The notes: a model not told the origin generated them from the letters alone. A stretch of DNA of 6,422 bases from an uncultured archaeon (GCA_902385765.1 CABMGU010000021.1:1-6422), one strand, 5' to 3'. Positions 1 to 6,333 are shown, numbered from the stretch's first letter. Translations and numbers: made by a program.

Positions 1-2
1 GA

Positions 3-353
3 AATGTAGTGTGCTGGGTATTCAGGGAAAAATGCCCAAAATGCGGAAAAGCAATGATGAGCAAGCCAAGAGGCGATGACGGCAAAGTCAAGATAAGAGC
101 AAAAGAGTATGTCTGCCCAGAATGCGGGCACAGCGTTGAAAAACAGGAATATGAAGATACGCTGACTGCAAATGTCGCCTATACGTGCCCATACTGCAGT
201 TATCAAGGCGAAATACAGATACCATTCAAACGAAAGACCTATGAGGGAGCAAAAGCGCTGGTGTTCGAGTGCGCCAAATGCAAGAAAAAAATAGCAATAA
301 CAAAGAAACTAAAAGAAATCGGCAAAAAAGATGACGTTCCCGAAGAGGATTAA
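3..353 (+). CDS. Double zinc-ribbon protein, 5' end cut by window edge
   Basis: Small, lysine-rich soluble protein with four CxxC knuckles. Numbered from the GTG at position 9, they are C9/C12 (CPKC), C36/C39 (CPEC), C60/C63 (CPYC) and C88/C91 (CAKC), which fits two four-cysteine zinc ribbons in tandem. There is no signal peptide or membrane segment, and the C-terminus is a charged Lys/Asp/Glu tail. The reading frame is open to the left edge (codons AAT and GTA precede the GTG), so the real start may lie a few codons upstream; the ATG at position 4 is in another frame and is followed directly by TAG. I recall similar zinc-ribbon proteins of unknown function in archaea; binding of nucleic acid or the transcription/translation machinery is possible but only inferred. 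Its TAA stop (351-353) overlaps the stop of the converging kinase gene. Confidence 0.8.
   Translation, partial: NVVCWVFREKCPKCGKAMMSKPRGDDGKVKIRAKEYVCPECGHSVEKQEYEDTLTANVAYTCPYCSYQGEIQIPFKRKTYEGAKALVFECAKCKKKIAITKKLKEIGKKDDVPEED
285..329 (-). terminator. Possible T-rich terminator of the surface protein-kinase operon
   Basis: On the minus strand this stretch, 21-65 nt past the kinase stop, is rich in T runs (6, 4 and 7 in a row among others). Archaeal RNA polymerase commonly terminates on such T tracts without a hairpin. The run also reflects Lys codons of the opposite zinc-ribbon gene, so the signal may be accidental. Confidence 0.25.
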
Positions 354-1159
354 AGCTTTCTCAAAACATCATCCAAGGCTTCTGCGAATGCGCCGGCGGA
401 TTGATAACGCCTGCCTGGATCCTGTTCAACCGCTTTTAAGCAGAGAGGTTTCAGAGCATCAGGAATGAACTTTGAGATAAATTTCTTGTAATCCCTTGCG
501 TCATGAATGCTTCCACATTCACTGCGAACAAATTCGGCGCCGGTCAGCATATGCAAGATGGTCACACCGAGAGAATAAATATCGCCACGAACATCGGGCC
601 TGATATCATGGGAATATTCTGGAGGAATAAACCCTGCACTGCCAACAGCACCAGTCGGAATGAAACCAGGAGCGTGGGCAAGACCGAAATCAAACAACAA
701 AGCCCTGCTGCCATCAAACAGAATGTTTGCAGACTTCACATCCCTGTGAATAACACCTTTGCTATGCGCGTAACCCAAGCCAAGAGCGACATCACGGGCA
801 ATTCTCAAAGCAAGTTTTGGCGAGACAGATTCTTCATCATTAACAAGGTCATCAGCACTCCTACCATCAATGAAATTCATAACCAGATAAATCAAATCCT
901 CATTTGAGCAGAGCTCATGAACGGCAACAATATTAGGGTGTTTTCCAAGAATTTTGCCAATTTTGGCTTCTTTACAAAGAGCTTTTAGCTCCTCTGGAGA
1001 AGAACTCCGAGAGCGAACTTTTAACGCAACATAGTCATTTGTATCGGCCTTCTTCGCCTTGTAAACAGACGGCACGCCCTCCTTTCCCTGCGAGGAAACA
1101 ATCTCATAGAGGCCGAGACGATCTCCAGGAAAAAGCTGCGTTTTCATAGCACAACTCAT
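350..1159 (-). CDS. Hanks-type (eukaryotic-like) Ser/Thr protein kinase, single domain
   Basis: Soluble kinase expected to transfer the ATP gamma-phosphate to Ser/Thr in the cytoplasm. Numbered from the ATG at 1159 (269 residues): VALK with ATP-anchoring K47, probable helix-C E64 (KEAK), catalytic loop HRDVKSAN at 138-145 (D140, K142, N145), DFG at 157-159, a PPE version of the APE motif at 179-181, D193 in the GDIYSLG helix-F segment, and R251 near the end. All main catalytic residues are present, so it should be active. The Gly-rich loop is degenerate (G25-K-E-G-V-P-S-V-Y, Pro where the third Gly is expected). The domain fills the protein: no membrane segment, PASTA or other sensor region. 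It resembles bacterial PknB-like kinases more than archaeal RIO or Bud32. It lies just downstream of the surface-protein gene, same strand, probably one operon. Starts are uncertain: TTG 1174 (overlapping the upstream TGA), ATG 1159, ATG 1147; none has a strong Shine-Dalgarno site, though TGAG lies 7 nt before 1147. Confidence 0.9.
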   Translation of the reverse strand: MSCAMKTQLFPGDRLGLYEIVSSQGKEGVPSVYKAKKADTNDYVALKVRSRSSSPEELKALCKEAKIGKILGKHPNIVAVHELCSNEDLIYLVMNFIDGRSADDLVNDEESVSPKLALRIARDVALGLGYAHSKGVIHRDVKSANILFDGSRALLFDFGLAHAPGFIPTGAVGSAGFIPPEYSHDIRPDVRGDIYSLGVTILHMLTGAEFVRSECGSIHDARDYKKFISKFIPDALKPLCLKAVEQDPGRRYQSAGAFAEALDDVLRKL

Positions 1160-1170
1160 TAAATAAAAAA

Positions 1171-3663
1171 TCAATAATAATCTTTTGCTTCAACAGTCTC
1201 TTCGTTCTCTTCTATGAACTCAGGCCTTTTCAGGTAACCATAAGTCATAACGCCTAGAACAGTCAAAGCTATCAAGTTGGCAAGGACAAGCACTCCTGTA
1301 AGGATTGCACTGCCAAACCAGCCTGAAGTCTGCTCTTGAGCAGGAGGAACGTACACTGTATCAGTCTCATCAACATGAGGCGGAGGAGTCACAACCGGTT
1401 CACGGTTAACAATCTCCTTTTTCTGCTCACATTTCTTTGTGACAACATCAAAAGTCTTGCTGTTGCTCAAAACAACCGTATCATAAAACGTCTTAACAGC
1501 CGCTTTGAAAGTGCCTGCAGGTGATTTTGAATCAACAGGAATCGTGAAATAGACGCGCTGTTCCTCACCTGCTGCAATATCATAGTCCAGTTTCTTGCTG
1601 AAACCCAAGCCAGGAACAGACAACTCAATGACTGTCTTGTCTTCATCACGCAATCCCTTGTTCTCAACGGAAACCGTAACATCAATGCGAGAAACCTCGC
1701 ACAAGCTGGCTTCCTTAGGAACTGCAGAAACGCTTGAAACCTGCAAATCGTGCTTTGCACGCTCAATATTCAAAGCGAAACTGAAAGTATCAGAACGAGT
1801 GACACCGGATGTGTCCTCGCCCTCTGCTGTCAAAACAACTTCAACATTGCCGTTTTCAGCATCCTCGTCAATGACGAGCTCCAAAGTCTTCTCTTCAGAA
1901 TGACCTGAATCAAGAGTTGAAATATCTGCATTATCTCCACTGACATCGCTGTTATCGGGGTTTGCTTCAACATAAATGTCGTCAATATCCTTGCTGCCGG
2001 TGTTTTTGATTCTTACAGTCAAATTGCATATCTGACCAGGAACAGCATCAACATTAGAGCCTTCGCTGACTGTTGCAAGTTTATTGCAGTTAACCTTAAC
2101 ACGGTCAATTGACAAGGAACTGGTCGTTATAGCACTAAAGCTGGTATTTGTAGTCGTACTAGTTGTGCTATTTGTAGTTGTACTATTTGTTTGATTAGTG
2201 CCTGTCTGGTTTGTACCTGTCTGATTAGTCTGATTTGTTTGATTCGTCAAATTAACATGTGTATTCTCCATGAACAATACAGCCTCAGCCAAAACAGTAT
2301 TAGGTATGACTACATTTTCAGTCGCATTTGAAGTATTCGCTGGAGTGTCATTCTGAACAGCCAGCTCAACAGCCAGAACCTTAGGACTGCCATTCAATAA
2401 AGGATTATCACCCTCAGGCAAGTTCATAGCATAAACGTTGAAAGTGTGGTTTCCATTGCCGAAAGCTTCCAAATCAAGATTGGTGAATTCGTATTTGAAA
2501 CCGTGACGCTTGTCAGGAATCTTTCCAGAACCAACAAGGTCAGAACGCTTAAAGTCAGCGTGCAATTCCTTCCAGAAATCACCGTCTACATAGACGCGAA
2601 CATTTGAGGATGGAGTATCATTATCAAAAGCCCAGCCGGATAATTCCCCGCTGTCCAATTTTTCAAATTCACCTGTCGGCAAAAAGTTTACCGGAACAAC
2701 AGGAGTATGATCTATAGGAACATAAACAACATTCATTGAACCAGCATCAAGACTGGTGCCGTCGAATGCAATTCCTTCTGCCTTGCCGTCGCAGACATTA
2801 GGACCAGTGCTTACCTTTCCAAGAACAACACCGTCTGAAGGAACTGACTGAACAGAACCTCCGCACTTGTTTTCAGCAATGACGAAAATCAATTTGCCAT
2901 CAGCTTCAGGCTTTGTAAATATGCCAACCCAGCCAGCGTCTCCACCCTGCAACTCAATCTGGTTATCACAAAGGTTAGGACCTGTCTGTATCTTGCCTCC
3001 ATTAATCCAATCATTAGGAGGAACCTGGACGTTACCGCCGCAGTTCATAGCCACAGCGCCAACCCAGTAATCTGAATAATTATTAGAGTGAATTCTCACC
3101 CAGCCAGCGTCAACACTGCCCTGATAAGGCTGATTGACAGTAATATCATTAACGTTGTCTTGAACGCCAACGTGCCATTGGCCAATTATAGGCATACCTG
3201 GATCCGGAGTATTCTGACCAAAATCATTCGCAGCAGACATTGCCACAGGCAAAGTGACTTCAATAGGCGACTGGCTCTGAACCATTATAGTATGCATATC
3301 AGAAGTGACAGCATGATCTGTCTTCGCATTTAGGACTGTGCGAGCTTTGACTGAAATAGAACCAATGCTGCGCTTACCGAAAGCAAAGTCAACAGGAATA
3401 GTGGCTTTGACAGTCACAGTGGCAGACTGATTAGGAGCAAGAGATGAAGGCAGATTCTCAAAATGGATATAGTATAATATAGAGTCAACATCAGCTTTTG
3501 CATCGATCTTTGTAATATAGTAATCAGCATCATTAGTAATAGTAAACGTTGCATTCACGTCAGCGCCAGGCTCTCCAGCAAGCACAGGGCTTGAAACCTG
3601 CAGAGCAGAAACAGTGCTAACACAAAATGCCAAAATAGTCCATAAAATGAGTAGTTTCTTCAT
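1171..3663 (-). CDS. Secreted, C-terminally anchored multidomain surface glycoprotein (S-layer or adhesin-like)
   Basis: An 830-residue exported protein. Seen in order: signal peptide 1-20 (KK, hydrophobic core, likely cleavage VSA|LQ); N-terminal beta-sandwich-like domain about 21-130; tandem Cys-containing repeats at 185-237 and 242-296; a beta domain about 326-433 with the SGWAFDND...VYVDG...HGF pattern known from many bacterial and archaeal extracellular proteins; a Thr/Asn linker 438-516 packed with N-glycosylation sequons; two CARDB/Ig-like domains about 518-633 and 637-742, each with one Cys pair's worth of cysteines (C526/C546, C655/C745); a Pro-rich stem 751-780; one membrane helix about 783-808; and a short acidic cytoplasmic tail LKRPEFIEENEETVEAKDYY. 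LQVSS opens both the mature protein and the last Ig-like domain, hinting at related folds. The ATG at 3663 is supported by AGGTGA 7 nt upstream and an archaeal TATA box. A cell-envelope structural, adhesion or receptor role is inferred; no catalytic motif is visible. The kinase gene follows closely downstream. Confidence 0.87.
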   Translation of the reverse strand: MKKLLILWTILAFCVSTVSALQVSSPVLAGEPGADVNATFTITNDADYYITKIDAKADVDSILYYIHFENLPSSLAPNQSATVTVKATIPVDFAFGKRSIGSISVKARTVLNAKTDHAVTSDMHTIMVQSQSPIEVTLPVAMSAANDFGQNTPDPGMPIIGQWHVGVQDNVNDITVNQPYQGSVDAGWVRIHSNNYSDYWVGAVAMNCGGNVQVPPNDWINGGKIQTGPNLCDNQIELQGGDAGWVGIFTKPEADGKLIFVIAENKCGGSVQSVPSDGVVLGKVSTGPNVCDGKAEGIAFDGTSLDAGSMNVVYVPIDHTPVVPVNFLPTGEFEKLDSGELSGWAFDNDTPSSNVRVYVDGDFWKELHADFKRSDLVGSGKIPDKRHGFKYEFTNLDLEAFGNGNHTFNVYAMNLPEGDNPLLNGSPKVLAVELAVQNDTPANTSNATENVVIPNTVLAEAVLFMENTHVNLTNQTNQTNQTGTNQTGTNQTNSTTTNSTTSTTTNTSFSAITTSSLSIDRVKVNCNKLATVSEGSNVDAVPGQICNLTVRIKNTGSKDIDDIYVEANPDNSDVSGDNADISTLDSGHSEEKTLELVIDEDAENGNVEVVLTAEGEDTSGVTRSDTFSFALNIERAKHDLQVSSVSAVPKEASLCEVSRIDVTVSVENKGLRDEDKTVIELSVPGLGFSKKLDYDIAAGEEQRVYFTIPVDSKSPAGTFKAAVKTFYDTVVLSNSKTFDVVTKKCEQKKEIVNREPVVTPPPHVDETDTVYVPPAQEQTSGWFGSAILTGVLVLANLIALTVLGVMTYGYLKRPEFIEENEETVEAKDYY
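2140..2253 (-). repeat. Low-complexity repeat encoding an N-glycosylation sequon tract
   Basis: Short degenerate repeats of AAT/AAC-CAG/CAA-ACA-type codons encode residues 471-508 of the surface protein. This stretch holds nine N-x-T/S sequons, at N471, N474, N477, N480, N485, N490, N493, N498 and N506. Archaeal AglB oligosaccharyltransferase modifies such sites, so this is probably a stiff, mucin-like glycosylated linker. The repeat is likely to vary in copy number by slippage. Confidence 0.8.
2776..3111 (-). repeat. Tandem internal protein repeat with conserved cysteines
   Basis: Two copies within the surface protein, residues 185-237 (nt 2953-3111) and 242-296 (nt 2776-2940). Both begin with D-A-G-W-V, then reach a hydrophobic strand ending in CGG, a VQ-x-x-P-x-D segment, then GK-x-x-TGPN-x-CD-x-x-x-E. 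The cysteines are C208/C232 and C267/C291, the same spacing of 24 in each copy, so one disulfide per repeat is likely outside the cell. A third DAG (306-308) followed by a beta strand closes the array. The DNA copies have diverged, so this is an old duplication. Confidence 0.75.
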
Positions 3664-3670
3664 TTTGTAG

Positions 3671-3676
3671 TCACCT
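3671..3676 (-). promoter_or_regulatory. Shine-Dalgarno site of the surface protein gene
   Basis: AGGTGA on the minus strand, complementary to the 3' end of 16S rRNA, with 7 nt between it and the ATG at 3663. It fixes the start of the 830-residue protein and gives the spacing used to judge the neighbouring divergent gene. Confidence 0.7.
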
Positions 3677-3697
3677 GTGGGTAGTTATCTTTCAGGA

Positions 3698-3707
3698 ATA
3701 TATAAAT
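3698..3707 (-). promoter_or_regulatory. Archaeal TATA box for the surface protein-kinase operon
   Basis: Read on the minus strand the sequence is ATTTATATAT, preceded by a purine-rich BRE-like ACGAAAG. Transcription would start about 25 nt downstream, near 3678, leaving a leader of roughly 15 nt that just includes the AGGTGA ribosome site. The geometry fits a normal archaeal TBP/TFB promoter. Confidence 0.65.
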
Positions 3708-3738
3708 CTTTCGTTTTGTAGTAACTGTGAAGTGACTA

Positions 3739-3750
3739 CTTAATATATAT
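3739..3750 (+). promoter_or_regulatory. Possible TATA box for the divergent 158-residue gene
   Basis: The run CTTAATATATAT is TATA-like and would place a transcript start near 3770, giving a leader of about 50 nt before the TTG at 3823. A second AT-rich candidate lies at 3761-3775. The whole stretch is AT-rich, so the choice is weak. Confidence 0.3.
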
Positions 3751-3810
3751 CTTCTATATTGATAATAAATAGATTAATAAGCAAGAACCACTTTACTGCC
3801 CTTTGTGGTG

Positions 3811-3815
3811 GGTGA
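3811..3815 (+). promoter_or_regulatory. Shine-Dalgarno site deciding a TTG start
   Basis: GGTGA followed by 7 nt and then an in-frame TTG at 3823. This is the same core and the same spacing as in the divergent surface-protein gene, which argues for TTG 3823 over the GTG codons at 3805 and 3808, neither of which has a ribosome site upstream. Confidence 0.5.
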
Positions 3816-3822
3816 ACAAAAT

Positions 3823-4299
3823 TTGTGGATAGCCGCAGCGCCGGTGCAGTCAACATACGAACACTGCACTGAAGGGGATATTCTTTCTAGTTATCAGCAA
3901 ATGATGAGAGAATACGATGCGCTTTTCAGTATAGGAGTGCAAAAAACAGGCGAATGCAGAGTTGAAAGAAACCACAGGGACACGACTTTAATTACAAAAA
4001 ATACCCTGCTTCAAATACTGCAACCTAACGGCAACGCTAATGGCAACGCCAACTCCGGACTGGCTTTACATCACTACGTTTATACCTCCTCAAAAGGCCT
4101 TCCCAGAGGAGAAGCCAACCACTTGTCTTCAGTCGACATTGGCGCGTGGATAATTTTTGCTCTAAAAAACTTTTATCAAGAACACAAATGGCACGTCAGA
4201 ACAGATGTACTGAAAAAGGTAGACCCTGAAAATCCAAAAAAACCCATTGACGAGCTTATCATTCCTACACTGCTCGATATATTAACCTATCAAAAATAA
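3823..4299 (+). CDS. Hypothetical protein, 158 residues, unrecognised
   Basis: I do not recognise this protein. It appears soluble, with no signal peptide or clear membrane helix. Numbered from TTG 3823: the N-terminal half has two isolated cysteines (C15, C45) and predicted helix around 18-35; a small low-complexity turn NGNANGNANSG at 69-79, encoded by a 12-bp repeat; then an HHYVYTSSKGLPRGEANH stretch (83-100) and a helix with DIGAWIIFALKNF (105-117), followed by a charged, Pro-containing C-terminus. The in-frame TAA at 3778 limits the start; candidates are GTG 3805, GTG 3808 and TTG 3823, the last favoured by GGTGA 7 nt upstream. It is divergent from the surface protein and ends 39 nt before the synthetase, which has its own promoter. 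Its reading frame is long and uninterrupted, and composition resembles protein, but coding status rests on that alone. Confidence 0.6.
   Translation: MWIAAAPVQSTYEHCTEGDILSSYQQMMREYDALFSIGVQKTGECRVERNHRDTTLITKNTLLQILQPNGNANGNANSGLALHHYVYTSSKGLPRGEANHLSSVDIGAWIIFALKNFYQEHKWHVRTDVLKKVDPENPKKPIDELIIPTLLDILTYQK
4027..4053 (+). repeat. Short 12-bp tandem repeat inside the hypothetical gene
   Basis: AACGGCAACGCT followed by AATGGCAACGCC and a partial AAC, encoding N-G-N-A-N-G-N-A-N. It is in frame, so copy-number change would lengthen or shorten a flexible loop without breaking the frame. Confidence 0.7.
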
Positions 4300-4301
4300 C
4301 T

Positions 4302-4316
4302 GGCAAACTTTATAAA
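4302..4316 (+). promoter_or_regulatory. Archaeal promoter (BRE + TATA) of the leaderless metG
   Basis: GGCAAAC is a BRE-like element followed by TTTATAAA at 4309-4316. The box centre lies about 26 nt before the ATG at 4339, which puts the transcript start at or next to the A of the start codon. There is no Shine-Dalgarno sequence in the pyrimidine-rich gap, consistent with a leaderless mRNA. Confidence 0.75.
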
Positions 4317-4338
4317 CGCCTTCTTATCGCTTTATTGT

Positions 4339-6333
4339 ATGCCAAAAACAACATATTACATAACCACTGCAATAGACTATCCAAACGCTCCTCCGCACAT
4401 CGGACACGCATACGAGAAAATCATATCTGACTTTCTCGCAAGATGGCACGAAATCAACGGGGAAGATGTTTTCTTCTTAACAGGAACAGACGAGCACGGG
4501 CAAAAAATAGCCAAAGTCGCAAAAGAACAAGGCAAAACACCAAAACAATACGTCGACGAAATGGCAGTCTGCTACAAACTGCTTGCAGAAAAACTAAATT
4601 TGAGAATAAACAACTTCATCAGAACAACAGACAAAAAACACATAAAAACAGCAACAGAAATCTGGAACAAAGTCTTCGACAAAGGACTCATCTACAAAGG
4701 AACATACTCAGGATTATACTGCGTAGGCTGTGAAGCATTCTACACGGAAAAAGATCTCATAGACGGAAACTGCCCAATACACCAAAAACCGGCAGAAAAA
4801 ATAAGCGAAGAAAGCTACTTCTTCAAACTCGGACAATTCCAACAACAAATCATACAACACATAGAACAACACCCTGAATTCATACAGCCGGAATCAAGAC
4901 GAAACGAAATACTAAACAGACTAAAACAGCCATTACGAGACCTATCAGTAAGCAGAACGACATTCAAATGGGGAATACCAGTCCCACAAGACAAAAAACA
5001 CGTCATCTACGTATGGTTTGACGCTTTGCTGAATTACCTAAGCGGAATATCCTATCCAACCAAAAAATACCAAAAATACTGGCCAGCAAACTGCCACCAG
5101 ATAGGCAAAGACATCTCATGGTTCCACACAGTCATCTGGCCAGCAATGCTGATGGCAGCAGAACTACCCCTTCCAAAAACCGTCTACGTACACGGTTATT
5201 TGACAGTTGACGGACAAAAAATGTCAAAATCACTCGGAAACGTAGTAGACCCTGTCAAAGCGGTTGACACTTACGGAACAGACCCAGTAAGATATGTTTT
5301 ACTAAGAGAAGTCAACCCAGAAGAAGACGGAGACTACTCAGAAAAAACACTAATCAGCAGGAATAATGCAGACCTTGCAGACTCATTAGGAAATTTACTC
5401 CAAAGAACACTTGTACTAATCCAGAAAAACTTCAACGGACAAATACCAACCTGCGGACCACTGACAGACAAAGAAAAAGAGCTGGAAAAAGCAATACCAA
5501 ACTTACAACAACTAAACGAACTGGTCAGCAAATACAAAATACACCACGCAGCAGAACAAATATGGAATTACATAAGCAAATGCAACAAATACGTAAACGA
5601 CACAGAACCCTGGAAACAAACGAACAATCCGGAGAGATTAGCCACTATACTATATACGCTAGTTGAACACTTGCGAATAATCAGCATCCTGGTCTACCCT
5701 GCAATACCTGCAAGCGCAGAAAAGATTGCAATCCAGATAGGACAAAAACGCGGAACACTCAAAGACGCAAAATTCACCAAAAAAACAGCAGGACACATCG
5801 GACAGACAGAAATATTGTTCAAGAAGATAGAGTCGAAGACCGCGGCAAAATCAACGAGTCTGATGGAAGATGATTTCTCAATACTCAACCTCAAAGTTGC
5901 GTGCATAAAGAAAGCAGAGCCGCACCCAAACGCAGACAAACTGTATGTTTTAACACTTGATGTCGGAACTGAGGAAAGACAGCTTGTGGCAGGAATAAGA
6001 GCGCATTACAAACCAGAAGAACTCATCGGCAAACACATAGTCTTCATCAGCAACCTGCAGCCGGCAACAATCCGAGGCATAGAAAGCAAAGGAATGATAC
6101 TCGCAGCAGAAAAAGACGGAACAGTAAAAGTGCTGGAAGCACCAGAAGCACACGCAGGAGACCAGGCATTCATAGAAGGAATCACGCCAAAAACAGCACA
6201 AATAACCATCGAACAATTCCAGAAAATAAAACTCACAACAAAAAACAAAACAACAGTATGCTGTGAGAAGCAGTTAAAAACGCACAAAGGCAATGTGACA
6301 GTGGATTTACCGGACGGCGCTCACATCAGATGA
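4339..6333 (+). CDS. metG: Methionyl-tRNA synthetase with C-terminal tRNA-binding domain
   Basis: Class I synthetase that charges tRNA-Met with methionine in the cytoplasm; 664 residues, within the family range. Seen in order: HIGH at 20-23 in PNAPPHIGHAY; TGTDEHGQKI 48-57; a single zinc knuckle C128-x2-C131 / C145-x2-H148; FIQPESRRNE 181-190; VWFDALLNYLSG 225-236; KMSKS at 294-298; the helical anticodon-binding domain with N416...P424-W425; a linker about 497-511; and an EMAP-II/Arc1p-like OB-fold tRNA-binding domain about 512-611 (PHPNADKLYVLTLDVG, SNLQPATIRGIESKGMIL). A further 50-residue tail (615-664) starts with ITIEQFQKIKL and ends DLPDGAHIR. The single knuckle and the core motifs match the Bacillus/Thermus-type enzyme rather than the two-knuckle archaeal/E. 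coli type, which suggests ancient transfer or a lineage trait. The mRNA looks leaderless. The downstream gene overlaps by 4 nt. Confidence 0.96.
   Translation: MPKTTYYITTAIDYPNAPPHIGHAYEKIISDFLARWHEINGEDVFFLTGTDEHGQKIAKVAKEQGKTPKQYVDEMAVCYKLLAEKLNLRINNFIRTTDKKHIKTATEIWNKVFDKGLIYKGTYSGLYCVGCEAFYTEKDLIDGNCPIHQKPAEKISEESYFFKLGQFQQQIIQHIEQHPEFIQPESRRNEILNRLKQPLRDLSVSRTTFKWGIPVPQDKKHVIYVWFDALLNYLSGISYPTKKYQKYWPANCHQIGKDISWFHTVIWPAMLMAAELPLPKTVYVHGYLTVDGQKMSKSLGNVVDPVKAVDTYGTDPVRYVLLREVNPEEDGDYSEKTLISRNNADLADSLGNLLQRTLVLIQKNFNGQIPTCGPLTDKEKELEKAIPNLQQLNELVSKYKIHHAAEQIWNYISKCNKYVNDTEPWKQTNNPERLATILYTLVEHLRIISILVYPAIPASAEKIAIQIGQKRGTLKDAKFTKKTAGHIGQTEILFKKIESKTAAKSTSLMEDDFSILNLKVACIKKAEPHPNADKLYVLTLDVGTEERQLVAGIRAHYKPEELIGKHIVFISNLQPATIRGIESKGMILAAEKDGTVKVLEAPEAHAGDQAFIEGITPKTAQITIEQFQKIKLTTKNKTTVCCEKQLKTHKGNVTVDLPDGAHIR

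Larger units (their letters stand above)
3663..3743. promoter_or_regulatory. Three GTGACTAC-like boxes, candidate operator
   Basis: Box A (minus, 3674 to 3663) reads GTGACTACAAAA and overlaps the Shine-Dalgarno site and start codon. Box B (minus, 3725 to 3714) reads GTTACTACAAAA just upstream of the BRE. Box C (plus, 3732 to 3743) reads GTGACTACTTAA. B and C face each other and form an inverted repeat, 3718-3739, with 5 bp, one mismatch, 3 bp and a 4-nt centre. The arrangement around a promoter suggests a regulator-binding site; the regulator is unknown. Confidence 0.4.

Noticed and set aside
503..907. 134-codon plus-strand open frame antisense to the kinase
   Set aside because: It lies wholly opposite the kinase catalytic core, shows no recognisable domain or ribosome site, and is explained by the codon use of the real gene.
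1467..1766. 99-codon minus-strand open frame inside the surface protein gene
   Set aside because: Out-of-frame shadow of a gene with clear domains, signal peptide and promoter; its translation is rich in Arg/Leu/Ser with no pattern.
1595..1903. 102-codon plus-strand open frame antisense to the surface protein
   Set aside because: Ser/Thr-rich mirror of the Ig-like domain codons with no promoter or ribosome site; not a gene.
3718..3739. Inverted repeat as an intrinsic terminator hairpin
   Set aside because: It sits between two divergent genes, has an internal mismatch and no following U tract, so a DNA-binding site is more likely than a terminator.
4300..4338. Possible terminator or small RNA between the hypothetical gene and metG
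   Set aside because: The 39 nt are fully explained by the metG BRE/TATA promoter; no hairpin or long T run is present.
4443..4733. 96-codon plus-strand frame inside metG
   Set aside because: Arg/Asn-rich +1-type shadow within the MetRS catalytic domain, produced by its A- and C-rich codons.
5950..6293. Two overlapping minus-strand open frames opposite the MetRS C-terminus
   Set aside because: Cys/Phe/Ser-rich translations are typical antisense artefacts of Lys/Glu/Ala-rich coding sequence; no start signals.
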